Positions 24,807 to 34,152 are shown, counted from the stretch's first letter. The stretch: 64,000 bases of DNA from Flavobacterium lipolyticum (GCF_020905335.1 NZ_JAJJMN010000001.1:2418001-2482000); one strand, 5' to 3'. Made by a program: numbers and translations. Notes: a model not told the origin generated them from the sequence alone.

Positions 24807-25388
24807 ATGGAACAAAACGAATTATATCCTGTATTCCTGAAGCTTCACAATCTAAATGTTCTGATTGTTGGCGGAGGAAATGTAGGATTGGAAAAGCTCT
24901 CTTTTTTATTAAAGTCGAGTCCCAATGCAAATGTTGAGGTGGTAGCGCCAAATTTTCATTTAGAAATAAAGGTTTTGGCTGAGAAACATCCTTCGATTAC
25001 ATTGACAAAATCGAAGTTCAAAAAGAAAATGCTCAAAAAACGCCACATGGTAATTGCCTGTACCGATGATTTAAAAGTCAATAAAAAGGTATATGAATTA
25101 TCCCGAAAGCGTTATTTGATTTGCAATATTGCGGACACACCGGATTTATGTGATTATTATTTAGGTGGAATCGTAACCAAAGGCAATGTGAAAATTGCCA
25201 TTTCGACCAACGGAAAATCGCCAACAACAGCCAAAAGACTTCGTGAGTTTTTTGAAGAGGTAATTCCGGAGGATATCAATAAAATGGTCGAAAACCTTAA
25301 TGAATATCGAAAGACATTAAAAGGTAATTTTGAAGAGAAAGTGAAAAGAATGAACGAGATCACAGCTTCATTGAAAAATAAGGAATAG
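24807..25388 (+). CDS. Precorrin-2 dehydrogenase (siroheme synthase N-domain)
   Basis: A 193-residue homologue of the N-terminal half of CysG and of yeast Met8, which oxidises precorrin-2 and in some cases also inserts iron. The NAD-binding motif VLIVGGGNVGLEKLSFLL is at about 17-34, ACTDDLKVNKKV follows, and STNGKSPTTAKRLREFFEE is the conserved segment after the Rossmann part. With CobA upstream it would complete siroheme synthesis. The last codons belong to the 92-bp unit that is repeated downstream, so the stop codon lies in a tandem repeat. Confidence 0.9.
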   Translation: MEQNELYPVFLKLHNLNVLIVGGGNVGLEKLSFLLKSSPNANVEVVAPNFHLEIKVLAEKHPSITLTKSKFKKKMLKKRHMVIACTDDLKVNKKVYELSRKRYLICNIADTPDLCDYYLGGIVTKGNVKIAISTNGKSPTTAKRLREFFEEVIPEDINKMVENLNEYRKTLKGNFEEKVKRMNEITASLKNKE

Positions 25389-25662
25389 TAATAGTTCCGA
25401 AAGAACGGTTTATATTGTAGCGTCGGGTTTTAACCCGATGGATGAACGAGATCACAGCTTCATTGAAAAATAAGGAATAGTAATAGTTCCGAAAGAACGG
25501 TTTATATGGTAGCGTCGGGTTTTAGCCCAATGGATGAACGGGATTACAGTTTCATTGAAAAATAAGGAATAGTAATAGTTCTGAAAGAACGGTTCATATG
25601 GTAACGTCGGGTTTTAGCCCAATGGATAAACGAAATAACCGCTTCAATAAAAAATAAAGAGT
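25350..25662. repeat. 92-bp tandem repeat including a gene tail
   Basis: Units start at 25350, 25442, 25534 and 25626 (degenerate), spaced exactly 92 bases. Each holds a copy of the last 13 codons of the upstream gene (ATGAACGAGATCACAGC onward), then GTTCCGAAAGAACGG and a REP-like hairpin GTCGGGTTTTAACCCGA or a decayed version. Only the first copy is coding. This is a recent tandem amplification with later decay. Confidence 0.9.
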
Positions 25663-25681
25663 AAAAAATTCCGCAAGGAAA

Positions 25682-25728
25682 TCAATGACAAAAATCATTG
25701 AAATTAGAATAAATTATTCGTTCCTTTG
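25682..25728 (+). promoter_or_regulatory. Promoter with overlapping inverted repeat
   Basis: TTG (25698-25700), 20 bases, then TTCCTTTG (25721-25728), near TAnnTTTG. The perfect inverted repeat TCAATGA-CAAAAA-TCATTGA (25682-25701) overlaps the -33 element and could be an operator. The predicted start near 25735 leaves a leader of about 25 bases before the ATG at 25761. Confidence 0.55.
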
Positions 25729-25760
25729 CATTATTAAGAATGATTATAAACAACAACATA

Positions 25761-26813
25761 ATGATTAAAACAGATATACTTATAATTGGAGCAGGCCCAA
25801 CAGGATTATTTGCCGTTTTCGAGGCAGGATTATTAAAATTAAAATGTCATATTTTAGATGCTTTACCACAAGCGGGAGGACAACTTTCAGAATTGTATCC
25901 AAAAAAACCTATTTATGATATTCCTGGATTCCCTGAAGTATTGGCAGGAGATTTAATCGACGGACTGATGGAGCAAATCAAACAATTTGAGCCTGGTTTT
26001 ACGTTAGGAGAGCGTGCAGAAACGATTGAGAAACAAGAAGACGGAAGTTTTATTGTAACTTCAAATAAGGGAACTAAATTTCACGCACCGGTTATTGCTA
26101 TTGCAGGAGGTTTGGGAAGTTTTGAGCCACGTAAACCACTTATTGAAGATATCGAGTTTTACGAGGATAAAGGAGTAAAATATTTCATCAAAAATCCGGA
26201 GAAATTCAGAGACAAAAAAGTTGTAATCGCCGGAGGAGGAGATTCAGCCTTGGACTGGAGTATCTTTTTAGCGAATGTAGCTTCAGAAGTTACTTTAATT
26301 CACCGTAGAAATGAATTTAGAGGAGCTTTAGATTCTGTAGAAAAAGTACAGGAATTGAAGACAGCCGGAAAAATTAAATTAATCACACCGGCAGAAGTGA
26401 TCGGAATCAATGGTGCTGAGCATGTTGAATCATTAGATATCGAAGAAAACGGAGCACACCGTAAAATCGAAACAGACTATTTTATTCCGCTTTTCGGATT
26501 AACACCTAAATTAGGACCAATCGGAGACTGGGGATTAGAAATCGAGAAAAATGCCATTAAAGTAAATAATGCATTAGATTACCAAACTAATATTCCGGGA
26601 ATCTTCGCTATTGGAGACGTAAACACTTACCCAGGAAAATTAAAACTGATTCTTTGTGGATTCCATGAAGCTACTTTAATGTGTCAGGCCGCTTATCAAA
26701 TCATCAATCCGGGTAAAAAATACGTTTTAAAATACACTACAGTTTCAGGTGTAGATGGTTTCGACGGAACTCGTAAAGAAGCTCCAAAAGCAGTTGTTAA
26801 GGCGATAGTTTAA
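25761..26813 (+). CDS. Ferredoxin-NADP reductase, thioredoxin-reductase type
   Basis: An FAD- and NADPH-binding flavoprotein of 350 residues from MIKTDILIIGAGPTGLF. An ATG 21 bases upstream is only about five bases from the predicted transcription start, so the ATG at 25761 is preferred. The FAD motif GAGPTG is near residue 10, the NAD(P) motif AGGGDSALDW near 158, and GIFAIGDVNTYPGKLKLI is the C-terminal FAD motif. There is no CxxC redox pair, which separates it from thioredoxin reductase. It probably supplies ferredoxin electrons to the sulfite reductase. No ferredoxin gene is in the window. Confidence 0.88.
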   Translation: MIKTDILIIGAGPTGLFAVFEAGLLKLKCHILDALPQAGGQLSELYPKKPIYDIPGFPEVLAGDLIDGLMEQIKQFEPGFTLGERAETIEKQEDGSFIVTSNKGTKFHAPVIAIAGGLGSFEPRKPLIEDIEFYEDKGVKYFIKNPEKFRDKKVVIAGGGDSALDWSIFLANVASEVTLIHRRNEFRGALDSVEKVQELKTAGKIKLITPAEVIGINGAEHVESLDIEENGAHRKIETDYFIPLFGLTPKLGPIGDWGLEIEKNAIKVNNALDYQTNIPGIFAIGDVNTYPGKLKLILCGFHEATLMCQAAYQIINPGKKYVLKYTTVSGVDGFDGTRKEAPKAVVKAIV

Positions 26814-26864
26814 TTCTAAGGGGCTGAGGTACTGAGGTGCTAAGGTTCTAAGATTTTATATAGA

Positions 26865-26909
26865 GAAAGCTCGAACTTTTAGTTTGGGCTTTTTTTATTT
26901 GTATCTTTG
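26865..26909 (+). promoter_or_regulatory. Terminator followed by TA-operon promoter
   Basis: AAAGCTCGAAC pairs with GTTTGGGCTTT (wobbles included) and runs into seven T (about 26891-26897), ending the flavoprotein transcript. Five bases later TATCTTTG (26902-26909) matches TAnnTTTG and should start the antitoxin mRNA near 26915. A good -33 element is not seen at the usual spacing. Confidence 0.55.
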
Positions 26910-26930
26910 TAATTATAAATTTTGAGTATC

Positions 26931-27158
26931 ATGGATTTAGAGGCTAGAAAATATCAATTTATTCAGAAATTGTTTAAGGTGGAAGATGAGAGTGTTTTAG
27001 AGAAACTAGAATTGGTTTTGAAAGCAAATCAAGATGATTGGTTTGATGAATTATCAGAATTGGAGAAAAATGAAATTCAAATTGGATTAGACCAAGCCGA
27101 GAAAGGTGAATTTATAAGCCATGAAGATGTCATGAAAAGGTTTTCGAAATGGCATTAA
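26931..27158 (+). CDS. Antitoxin-like protein of ParDE/RelBE type
   Basis: A small acidic protein (75 residues from the ATG MDLEARKYQFIQKLF; a TTG nine bases upstream is possible). The C-terminal half (QIGLDQAEKGEFISHEDVMKRFSKW) is the toxin-binding segment typical of antitoxins paired with ParE toxins. It overlaps the toxin gene by 10 bases, as usual for such pairs. It would neutralise the toxin and repress its own promoter. Confidence 0.8.
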   Translation: MDLEARKYQFIQKLFKVEDESVLEKLELVLKANQDDWFDELSELEKNEIQIGLDQAEKGEFISHEDVMKRFSKWH

Positions 27159-27442
27159 AATTTATTTGGACTTCCCAAGCTGTAAAAGGCTTTAATAAAG
27201 TTGTCGATTATCTTGAAGCGAAATGGACGGCAAAAGAAATCTCAAATTTAGAAAATAAAATTCAGCAAGTACTAAATCAAATCAATCTGAATCCGGAACA
27301 ATTTCCAAAATCTGAAAAATACAGTTCAATACATAAAGCAATTGTAGACAAAAATAATTATTTAGTTTACCGCGTAAATAAGGAAGCTAATACTGTTGAA
27401 ATTATCAATTTTAGAGGAACAAAGCAGAAGCGCAATTACTAA
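27149..27442 (+). CDS. ParE/RelE-family toxin
   Basis: A 97-residue protein of the RelE/ParE superfamily: KFIWTSQAVKGFNKVVDYLEAKW at the start, the NPEQFP motif in the middle, and the C-terminal NNYLVYRVNKEANTVEIINFRGTKQ strand region. Family members poison DNA gyrase (ParE) or cleave mRNA at ribosomes (RelE); ParE is the closer look. It is the second gene of the overlapping pair, inserted between sulfur genes with no functional link to them. Confidence 0.85.
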   Translation: MALKFIWTSQAVKGFNKVVDYLEAKWTAKEISNLENKIQQVLNQINLNPEQFPKSEKYSSIHKAIVDKNNYLVYRVNKEANTVEIINFRGTKQKRNY

Positions 27443-27444
27443 GC

Positions 27445-27537
27445 AAACTTAAACTTAGAAACTCAGTATCTTAGAGCCTTAGTTTCTAAGTACCTAAAAA
27501 AGAACCTTAGCATCTCAGAAACTTTAAAAAACACTTG
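27445..27537. repeat. Word-like spacer (CTTAG/CTCAG words)
   Basis: The gap after the toxin gene is made of variants of CTTAGAAACTCAGTATCTTAG and AACCTTAGCATCTCAG. The same kind of words occurs at 26820-26850, 27893-27925 and 29487-29522. No gene is seen. Confidence 0.6.
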
Positions 27538-27565
27538 CAATTGTTGAGACTATGTCTTTACTTTG
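27535..27565 (+). promoter_or_regulatory. Promoter of metH riboswitch
   Basis: TTG (27535-27537), 20 bases, then TTACTTTG (27558-27565), one base off TAnnTTTG. The start near 27572 leaves about 17 bases before the SAM aptamer. Confidence 0.55.
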
Positions 27566-27588
27566 CACTGTTCTTAAAATTATTGAAA

Positions 27589-27699
27589 GTTATCACGAAA
27601 GGCGGAGGGAAAGACCCAATGAAACCTTAGCAACCCTTTATCATAAAGAAGGTGCTACATTCTACTTAATACAACATCTTTGTATTCAAGATAGATAAC
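27589..27699 (+). ncRNA. SAM-I (S-box) riboswitch upstream of metH
   Basis: P1 is GTTATC (27589-27594) with GATAAC (27694-27699). The core reads GGCGGAGGGAAAGACCC, AATGAAACCTTAGCAACCC, a hairpin TTTATCATAAAG, AAGGTGCTACATTCTAC, and a last hairpin AATACA...TGTATT before AGATAGATAAC. It is the sister of the metX aptamer at 9291-9397. Downstream, AAATAC and GTATTT form a weak hairpin without a T run, and about 245 bases separate the aptamer from metH. The switching mechanism is therefore unclear. High SAM should lower metH expression. Confidence 0.9.
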
Positions 27700-27943
27700 A
27701 CAAATACATTACACGTATTTCTCAAACTTTTCCTGACAACCTTACAATATTATTTTACTGAATTCAGTATCATGAGCGAATCATTAACGCATTTTTTTGT
27801 GCTTAATCTTTCCTGCTTTTTGTTGCGAACTTTTTAGATCTGACAGCTTTCTTTAAACTGTTGGATTTAAAGTGAAAATAGAATTAATAAAAAAACTTAG
27901 CATCGTAGAACCTCAGTGTCTTAGTGGCTAAAAGAATAAAGAT

Positions 27944-28948
27944 ATGTCAATAACAATTCAGGAAGCAATAAAAAAAAATATCCTAATCCTTGACGGAGCA
28001 ATGGGAACGATGTTGCAGCGCTATAACTTCTCGGAAGAAGATTTTAGAGGAGAGCGTTTCAAAGATTTTCCGCATCCGTTAAAAGGAAACAACGATTTAC
28101 TATCCATAACACAACCACAAGCAATCCGCGATGTTCATGCCGCTTATTTTGAAGCTGGTGCAGACATCGTAGAAACCAATACTTTTTCAGGAACTACGAT
28201 CGGTATGGCCGACTATTTCCTGGAAGATTTGGTTTATGAACTGAACTATGAATCGGCGAAAATTGCCCGTGAAGTAGCGGATGAATTCACTGCTAAAAAT
28301 CCGGACAAACCACGTTTCGTAGCGGGTTCTATCGGACCAACAAACCGTACGGCTAGTATGTCACCGGACGTAAACGACCCGGGGTACAGAGCTGTAACGT
28401 TTGATGATTTGCGAATTGCTTACAAACAACAAGCTGAAGCCTTAATGGATGGTGGATGTGATTTACTTTTGGTAGAAACTATCTTTGATACGCTAAATGC
28501 TAAAGCAGCACTTTTTGCCATCGAAGAAGTAAAAGAAGAACGCAATCTGGATATTCCGATCATGGTTTCAGGAACCATCACCGATGCTTCGGGAAGAACA
28601 CTTTCAGGACAGACGGTTGAAGCATTCCTGATTTCAGTATCACATATTCCGTTATTGAGTGTAGGGTTCAATTGTGCTTTAGGGGCCGATTTGCTAAAAC
28701 CATACCTGAAAACACTATCACAGCATACACAGTTTAATGTTTCGGCACATCCCAATGCAGGTTTGCCAAACGCTTTCGGGCAATACGATGAAACTCCGGA
28801 GCAGACACAAGCCTTAATCAAAGAATATTTAGACGATAACTTAATCAATATTATTGGAGGCTGTTGCGGAACAACTCCGGATCATATTCGATTAATTGCT
28901 GAGGTGGCGAAGGATTATAAACCGAGAGTGGCGCCGGTTTTGGGATAA
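27944..28948 (+). CDS. metH: Methionine synthase, homocysteine-binding part
   Basis: The N-terminal module of B12-dependent methionine synthase as a separate 334-residue protein. It binds homocysteine through zinc. [12 protein letters not shown] is near the start, and the zinc ligands are C244 (GFNCALG), C307 and C308 (GGCCGTT). It stops at the boundary where the pterin domain would begin. The rest of the enzyme is at 29527-32202. The 1-base gap to the next gene indicates co-transcription. The SAM riboswitch at 27589-27699 controls it. Confidence 0.94.
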   Translation: MSITIQEAIKKNILILDGAMGTMLQRYNFSEEDFRGERFKDFPHPLKGNNDLLSITQPQAIRDVHAAYFEAGADIVETNTFSGTTIGMADYFLEDLVYELNYESAKIAREVADEFTAKNPDKPRFVAGSIGPTNRTASMSPDVNDPGYRAVTFDDLRIAYKQQAEALMDGGCDLLLVETIFDTLNAKAALFAIEEVKEERNLDIPIMVSGTITDASGRTLSGQTVEAFLISVSHIPLLSVGFNCALGADLLKPYLKTLSQHTQFNVSAHPNAGLPNAFGQYDETPEQTQALIKEYLDDNLINIIGGCCGTTPDHIRLIAEVAKDYKPRVAPVLG

Positions 28949-28949
28949 G

Positions 28950-29399
28950 ATGGTTGAAAAAACAACATTGGCGGATCTAAGCGAATGGGGAAAAATAATT
29001 GTTCCCTTGACGATAATTGGGGTATTATTCTTTTCTATAAGAAACTCCAATATTGAGAATGAGAAATTTAAAAAGCGGCTTACAGAAGAAACGATCGGAT
29101 TATCGACCAGAATAGAATACCACAATAAAACACGTGGTTTGAAATACTATTTTTATGTGAACAAAAAGATTATATCAGAATGTTCATTAAGAAGTGAAGA
29201 CTATGATAAAGATTTATCGGGCAAGTTTTATAAGATAAAATATAATCCGAATAATCCGGAAGAGAATGAGCTTATTCTGGATGGAGAATTGTTACCGGAT
29301 TCACTTTCGCTTGTTAAAGCGGGCTTTGTAAAAACTAAATATTATATATATGATGCAGGTGTAACCTGCAAATACATAGAAAAATCAAAATGGAAATAA
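28950..29399 (+). CDS. Small one-helix membrane protein between metH halves
   Basis: A 149-residue protein of unknown function. The ATG at 28950 (MVEKTTLADL) is one base past the upstream stop; a longer frame from 28896 would overlap metH and is rejected. One hydrophobic helix lies at about 14-29 (IIVPLTIIGVLFFSIR), followed by a soluble domain rich in charged residues and beta-strand patterns (TRIEYHNKTRGLKYYFYVN). It sits inside the methionine synthase operon, but nothing in its sequence points to methionine chemistry. It may be an inserted unrelated gene. Confidence 0.75.
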   Translation: MVEKTTLADLSEWGKIIVPLTIIGVLFFSIRNSNIENEKFKKRLTEETIGLSTRIEYHNKTRGLKYYFYVNKKIISECSLRSEDYDKDLSGKFYKIKYNPNNPEENELILDGELLPDSLSLVKAGFVKTKYYIYDAGVTCKYIEKSKWK

Positions 29400-29522
29400 A
29401 TGTTCCGTTAGGAACAACATATCGGTAACGGATATACCTACAAGCTTTTAAAAAACCTTATAGGAGACCAATAAGAATAGAAAACTCAGAACCTAAGAAT
29501 CTTAGGAACTTAGTACCTTAAG
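29400..29522. repeat. Repeat-derived spacer before second metH gene
   Basis: TGTTCCGTTAGGAACA (hairpin) followed by TATCGGTAACGG resembles the opening part of the REP-like units at 19108 and 25392. It is followed by CTTAG-type words (AACCTAAGAATCTTAGGAAC). No gene is seen. Confidence 0.55.
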
Positions 29523-29526
29523 AAAA

Positions 29527-32202
29527 ATGACAGAAAATAGAAGAGACCTTGTATTATCAGGATTAGAACCGTTAATTATTACACCTACCAGTGTTTTTGT
29601 TAACGTTGGAGAACGTACAAACGTTACCGGTTCAAGAAAATTCCTGCGTTTAATCAAGGAAGAGAAATATGATGAGGCACTTGATATCGCAAGGCAGCAA
29701 GTAGAGGGAGGAGCACAGATCATCGATATTAATATGGATGAGGGAATGCTTGACGGAGTTCAGGCAATGACTAAATTTTTGAATTTAATTGCGTCAGAAC
29801 CGGACATTTCGCGAGTGCCTATTATGATCGACAGCTCGAAATGGGAAATCATTGAAGCGGGTCTTAAAGTAGTACAGGGGAAAAGTGTTGTAAACTCGAT
29901 TTCATTAAAAGAAGGAGAAGAAGCCTTTATCCATCATGCTAAATTAATCAAGCGTTACGGTGCTGCAGCCATAATCATGGCTTTTGATGAAGTAGGTCAG
30001 GCTGATAATTATGACCGAAGAGTTGAAATTTGTCAGCGTTCGTATGATATCTTAGTGAACAAAGTTGATTTTCCTCCACAGGATATCATTTTTGATTTGA
30101 ATATTTTCCCGGTTGCGACCGGAATGGAAGAACACCGTTTGAATGCTCTGGACTTCTTCAGAGGAACAAAATGGGTTCGCGATAATTTGCCTCATGCACA
30201 TATTAGTGGTGGGGTAAGTAATGTTTCGTTTTCTTTCAGAGGAAATGACACCGTTCGTGAGGCGATGCACTCGGTATTTTTGTACCATGCAATCAAGAAC
30301 GGAATGACGATGGGAATCGTGAATCCGGAAATGCTTTCGATTTACGACGATATTCCAAAAGATTTACTGGAACACGTTGAAGACGTAATTCTGGACAGAC
30401 GTGACGATGCAACCGAACGACTTTTAGATTTTGCCGAGAACGTAAAAGGAGAAGTAAAATCAGATGAAAAAGCAATTCAGGAATGGCGTTTAGGTACGGT
30501 TCAGGAGCGTATTACGCACTCATTGGTTAAAGGAGTGGATGCTTTTATTGAAGAAGATGTAGAAGAAGCACGTTTGGCTGCTACAAAACCAATTGAGGTA
30601 ATCGAAATCAATTTGATGACCGGAATGAATGTCGTGGGAGATTTGTTCGGAAGCGGAAAAATGTTCCTGCCACAGGTAGTAAAATCGGCACGTGTAATGA
30701 AAAAAGCCGTAGCCTATTTATTGCCTTATATCGAAGCGAGTAAACAAGCGGGAGACAAGCAAGGAAACGGAAAAATCCTGATGGCTACTGTAAAAGGAGA
30801 TGTTCACGATATTGGTAAAAACATTGTTTCGGTAGTTTTAGCCTGTAACAATTACGAGATTGTAGATCTTGGAGTTATGGTGCCTCCGGAGAAAATTATT
30901 GCCGCTGCGATAGAACACAATGTTGATATCATTGGTCTAAGCGGATTAATTACACCTTCGCTTGACGAAATGGTGTATTTGGCCAAAGAATTAGACAAAC
31001 AAGGAATTAAAATTCCGATTATGATTGGTGGAGCAACCACTTCAAGGGCGCATACAGCTGTGAAAATTGCACCACAATACAGAGAAACGGTTATTCACGT
31101 AAACGATGCTTCGAGAGCGGTTACTGTTGCCGGAAATCTGTTAGATCATAACCGTAAAATATATGCAAGCGATATTCGTGCAGAGTACGATTCTTTTAGA
31201 GAAACATTTTTGAATCGTTCTAGAGATAAGAATTTCTTAAGCATTGAAGACGCGCGTAAAAACAAATTACAATTGGATTGGGAAAATTTCAATCCGGTGA
31301 AGCCAAATATCATTGGGGAACAAATTGTTGAAGTAGAGCTGGATGTTTTGGTTCCATATATTGACTGGACACCGTTTTTTAGAACCTGGGAATTGTTTGG
31401 TAAATATCCGGCAATATTAACCGATGAGGTTGTGGGGAAAGAGGCGACTTCTGTTTTTGAAGATGCACAGGCGATGTTGAAAGTAATTTTAGCAGAGAAA
31501 AAACTATCTGCAAAAGGGATCTACGGAATATTTCCGGCCAATCAGATCAACGATGATGATATCGAATTGACAGATGAAAACGGAAAACCGTTACAGACCT
31601 TTTTGACTTTACGCCAGCAATCGCAAAAAACAAAAGGGGCACCCAATATTGCATTAGCCGATTTTATCGCTCCGAAAGAAAGCGGGAAAGTGGATTATAT
31701 GGGAGCATTTTGTGTAACAACCGGTTTTGGTGTTGATGAATGGGCAGCTGAATTTGAGAAAGATCTGGACGATTACAATTCGATTATGGTGAAAGCATTA
31801 GCGGATCGTTTTGCCGAGGCTTTCGCTGAATATCTTCATGAAAAAATACGTAAAGAAATCTGGGGGTATTCATCAGAGGAGAGTTTAACTAACGAAGAAA
31901 TGATTTCTGAAGAGTACAAAGGAATCCGTCCTGCTCCGGGTTATCCGGCATGTCCTGACCATTTGGAGAAACCAACAATCTGGAAACTTTTAAATGTAGA
32001 AAAAGAAATAGGCGTAACATTAACCGAAAGCATGGCGATGTGGCCGGCTTCATCCGTTTCAGGATACTATTTTGGAAATCCGGAAAGTAAATATTTCGGA
32101 CTGGGGAAAATAAAAGAGGATCAGGTAGTCGACTATGCCAAACGACGCAGTGTTTCAACCGACTATGCCATGAAATGGTTGAACCCTAATATAGCAGATT
32201 AA
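29527..32202 (+). CDS. metH: Methionine synthase, folate/B12/activation part
   Basis: The C-terminal portion of cobalamin-dependent methionine synthase, 891 residues. The pterin-binding domain (about 15-290) holds [18 protein letters not shown]. The B12 cap and B12 domain (about 320-560) hold the ligand motif D425-V-H427-D-I-G430. The SAM-binding activation domain (about 600-891) holds [15 protein letters not shown]. With the 334-residue protein at 27944 it makes a complete two-piece enzyme, which transfers methyl from methyltetrahydrofolate to homocysteine. Cobalamin must come from uptake or another locus; no B12-synthesis gene is seen here beyond cobA. Confidence 0.95.
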   Translation: MTENRRDLVLSGLEPLIITPTSVFVNVGERTNVTGSRKFLRLIKEEKYDEALDIARQQVEGGAQIIDINMDEGMLDGVQAMTKFLNLIASEPDISRVPIMIDSSKWEIIEAGLKVVQGKSVVNSISLKEGEEAFIHHAKLIKRYGAAAIIMAFDEVGQADNYDRRVEICQRSYDILVNKVDFPPQDIIFDLNIFPVATGMEEHRLNALDFFRGTKWVRDNLPHAHISGGVSNVSFSFRGNDTVREAMHSVFLYHAIKNGMTMGIVNPEMLSIYDDIPKDLLEHVEDVILDRRDDATERLLDFAENVKGEVKSDEKAIQEWRLGTVQERITHSLVKGVDAFIEEDVEEARLAATKPIEVIEINLMTGMNVVGDLFGSGKMFLPQVVKSARVMKKAVAYLLPYIEASKQAGDKQGNGKILMATVKGDVHDIGKNIVSVVLACNNYEIVDLGVMVPPEKIIAAAIEHNVDIIGLSGLITPSLDEMVYLAKELDKQGIKIPIMIGGATTSRAHTAVKIAPQYRETVIHVNDASRAVTVAGNLLDHNRKIYASDIRAEYDSFRETFLNRSRDKNFLSIEDARKNKLQLDWENFNPVKPNIIGEQIVEVELDVLVPYIDWTPFFRTWELFGKYPAILTDEVVGKEATSVFEDAQAMLKVILAEKKLSAKGIYGIFPANQINDDDIELTDENGKPLQTFLTLRQQSQKTKGAPNIALADFIAPKESGKVDYMGAFCVTTGFGVDEWAAEFEKDLDDYNSIMVKALADRFAEAFAEYLHEKIRKEIWGYSSEESLTNEEMISEEYKGIRPAPGYPACPDHLEKPTIWKLLNVEKEIGVTLTESMAMWPASSVSGYYFGNPESKYFGLGKIKEDQVVDYAKRRSVSTDYAMKWLNPNIAD

Positions 32203-32204
32203 CT

Positions 32205-32262
32205 AAAGGTTTCAGGTTTCAAGTTTCAGGTTTTTTGCGGCAACCTGAAACTTGAAACTTGA
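32205..32262. repeat. Self-complementary GAAAC-word spacer
   Basis: AGGTTTCAGGTTTCAAGTTTCAGG and, after a short gap, CCTGAAACTTGAAACTTGAAAC run in opposite orientation and can form a long hairpin. GAAACTTGAAAC words also occur just before metZ (about 13783-13803), cysD (19310-19333) and cysN (20305-20368). It may end the metH transcript, although no clean T run follows. Confidence 0.6.
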
Positions 32263-32335
32263 AACAACCAATATTTGATTTATGATTTTTTACACCATTT
32301 TTCAAAACTCATAATTCATAACTCATAATTAAAAA

Positions 32336-33292
32336 ATGAAAGTAACAGAACATATAGAAAACGCGAAGGGAAATACATTATTCTCGTTTGAACTTATTCC
32401 GCCTCAAAAAGGGAAGAGCATTCAGGAATTGTATGATAATATTGATCCGTTGATGGAATTTAAACCGCCATTTATTGATGTCACCACTTCGCGTGAAGAA
32501 TATATCTATATTGATAAAGGAAACGGACTGTTAGATAAAAAGCTAACGCGTATGCGTCCGGGAACGCTTGGAATTTGTGCTTCTATAAAACACAAATACA
32601 ATGTTGATACGGTGCCACATTTGCTTTGCGGAGGATTTACGCAGGAAGAAACCGAATACATGCTGGTAGATTGTCAGTATTTAGGAATCAATAATGTAAT
32701 GGCACTTCGCGGTGACGCTATGAAAGACGAACAATCTTTTGTGCCAAAAGCCGGTGGGAATAGTTACGCTATTGATTTGGTGCGTCAGATCAATAATTTA
32801 AACAGCGGAAAATACCTTCATGAATTAATGGATGCTGATAATAAAGCCGATTTTTGTATAGGTGTTGCGGGGTATCCTGAAAAACACCTCGAATCTCCTT
32901 CTTTGCAATCTGATCTAAAAAGACTGAAAGAAAAAGTAGATGCAGGAGCGGATTATGTCGTGACCCAAATGTTTTTTGATAATGCTAAATATTTTGCCTT
33001 TGTAGAAAAAGCAAGAGAAATTGGCATCACAATTCCGATTATTCCCGGAATCAAGCCCATTGCGGTTCAAAGACATTTACAGATTTTACCTCAGATTTTT
33101 AGAATCGATTTGCCGGAGGATTTAATTGATGCTGTAGATAAATGTAAAAACAATGCCGAAATCAAGCAGGTCGGAATCGAGTGGGCCGTTCAGCAATCAT
33201 TAGAATTAAAGGCTGCGGGAGTTCCTGTTTTGCATTATTACTCAATGGGGAAATCAGAGAATATCCGCCAGATTGCAAGGCAGATTTTTTAA
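32336..33292 (+). CDS. metF: Methylenetetrahydrofolate reductase
   Basis: Makes 5-methyltetrahydrofolate for methionine synthase, using FAD. The 318-residue protein has the TIM-barrel motifs FSFELIPPQKG near the start (catalytic Glu in FELIPP), LRGDAM and GVAGYPEKH mid-protein, DAGADYVVTQMFFD and IPIIPGIKPI further on. It directly follows the second metH gene and completes the methyl-supply branch. The leader has a CATAATTCATAACTC word spacer and no riboswitch. Confidence 0.95.
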   Translation: MKVTEHIENAKGNTLFSFELIPPQKGKSIQELYDNIDPLMEFKPPFIDVTTSREEYIYIDKGNGLLDKKLTRMRPGTLGICASIKHKYNVDTVPHLLCGGFTQEETEYMLVDCQYLGINNVMALRGDAMKDEQSFVPKAGGNSYAIDLVRQINNLNSGKYLHELMDADNKADFCIGVAGYPEKHLESPSLQSDLKRLKEKVDAGADYVVTQMFFDNAKYFAFVEKAREIGITIPIIPGIKPIAVQRHLQILPQIFRIDLPEDLIDAVDKCKNNAEIKQVGIEWAVQQSLELKAAGVPVLHYYSMGKSENIRQIARQIF

Positions 33293-33308
33293 GACTTTAA
33301 GCATATGG

Positions 33309-33443
33309 TTTGTCCTTTCGACCCAAGGGAGAAATCACACTCGCTAATCGACAAAGATTGGTACTTTGTTTTGCGGAGCTAATAGTGCGATTTGCTCCCC
33401 CTATTCGCTATTGCTCGAGTCTCCTTTCGCTCGAAAGGACAAA
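33309..33443. repeat. MITE-like element, TTTGTCCTTTCGA ends
   Basis: A 135-base non-coding element with perfect 13-bp terminal inverted repeats, TTTGTCCTTTCGA (33309-33321) and TCGAAAGGACAAA (33431-33443). It shares the internal words AAGGGAGAAAT and CGCTCGAGTCT-like sequence with 12929-13060. The end sequence differs (CCTTTCG instead of CATTTCG), and both ends changed together. Confidence 0.75.
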
Positions 33444-33492
33444 ATTTTACCGATAATTACTTTTTAGGATTAATTTTGAATTTATTTTAAAG

Positions 33493-34152
33493 ATGATGAA
33501 AAAAGAAGAATTACAGGCAATAGCCGCTCAGCTAAAGCATCCTACAGGAGAAAAAGGAATAGAAATGGCGAATATGATGCATGAAACCAACATCAATATG
33601 ACGCGTCATTCCGTTCAAAATCTGCACGTAATATCGGGAAATGCAATTTTAGAATTAGGTCACGGAAATGCCGGACATTTAGAGTATGTACTAGAGCAGG
33701 CTCAGGATCTGACTTACTACGGACTTGAAATGTCGGAGTTAATGTTTCAGGAAGCACAACAAATTAATATCGCTTTTGTAGCTAAAAAACAGGCTCACTT
33801 TTCTCTTTATAGCGGAACCAATATTCCATTTGAAGAAGCCTCTTTTGATAAAATATTCACGGTAAACACCATTTACTTTTGGCAGGAACCGGAGAAGTTA
33901 CTCTCAGAAATTTACAGAGTTTTAAAACCGGAAGGCACTTTTTGCATCACCTTTGCCGAAGAAAGTTTTATGAAACAGCTTCCTTTTACTCAGTTCGAAT
34001 TCAATCTGTACAGTACTGAAAAAGCGGAAAGTTTGATTGAAAAAACAGCTTTCCAAGTTGTGCATAAAGAAACACTGACTGAAAAAGTAAAAAGTAAAAT
34101 GGGTGAGTTGGTAGACAGAGCTTTTACTACTTTGGTTTTAGGCAAACGTTGA
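33493..34152 (+). CDS. Class I SAM-dependent methyltransferase
   Basis: A 219-residue protein with a Rossmann-type methyltransferase core. Motif I is ILELGHGNAGH at about 53-63, the acidic residue follows in YGLEMSE, the motif IV region is FDKIFTVNTIYFWQEPE, and RVLKPEGTFCITF is the post-motif strand. The substrate is unknown. The look is close to UbiE/methyltransferase-11 small-molecule enzymes. A TAATTTTG -7 element at 33471-33478 suggests its own promoter just before the ATG. Confidence 0.85.
   Translation: MMKKEELQAIAAQLKHPTGEKGIEMANMMHETNINMTRHSVQNLHVISGNAILELGHGNAGHLEYVLEQAQDLTYYGLEMSELMFQEAQQINIAFVAKKQAHFSLYSGTNIPFEEASFDKIFTVNTIYFWQEPEKLLSEIYRVLKPEGTFCITFAEESFMKQLPFTQFEFNLYSTEKAESLIEKTAFQVVHKETLTEKVKSKMGELVDRAFTTLVLGKR

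Noticed and set aside
25350..25662. Possible CRISPR-like array
   Set aside because: Units are contiguous 92-bp tandem copies carrying a gene tail and a hairpin. There are no unique spacers and no cas genes.
26814..27943. Cobalamin riboswitch before metH
   Set aside because: No B12-box-like sequence seen. The structured region 27589-27699 is clearly an S-box type SAM aptamer.
28896..28949. Longer start for the membrane-protein gene
   Set aside because: It would overlap the end of the first metH gene and adds an Arg/Trp-rich shadow of that gene. The ATG at 28950 is one base after the stop.
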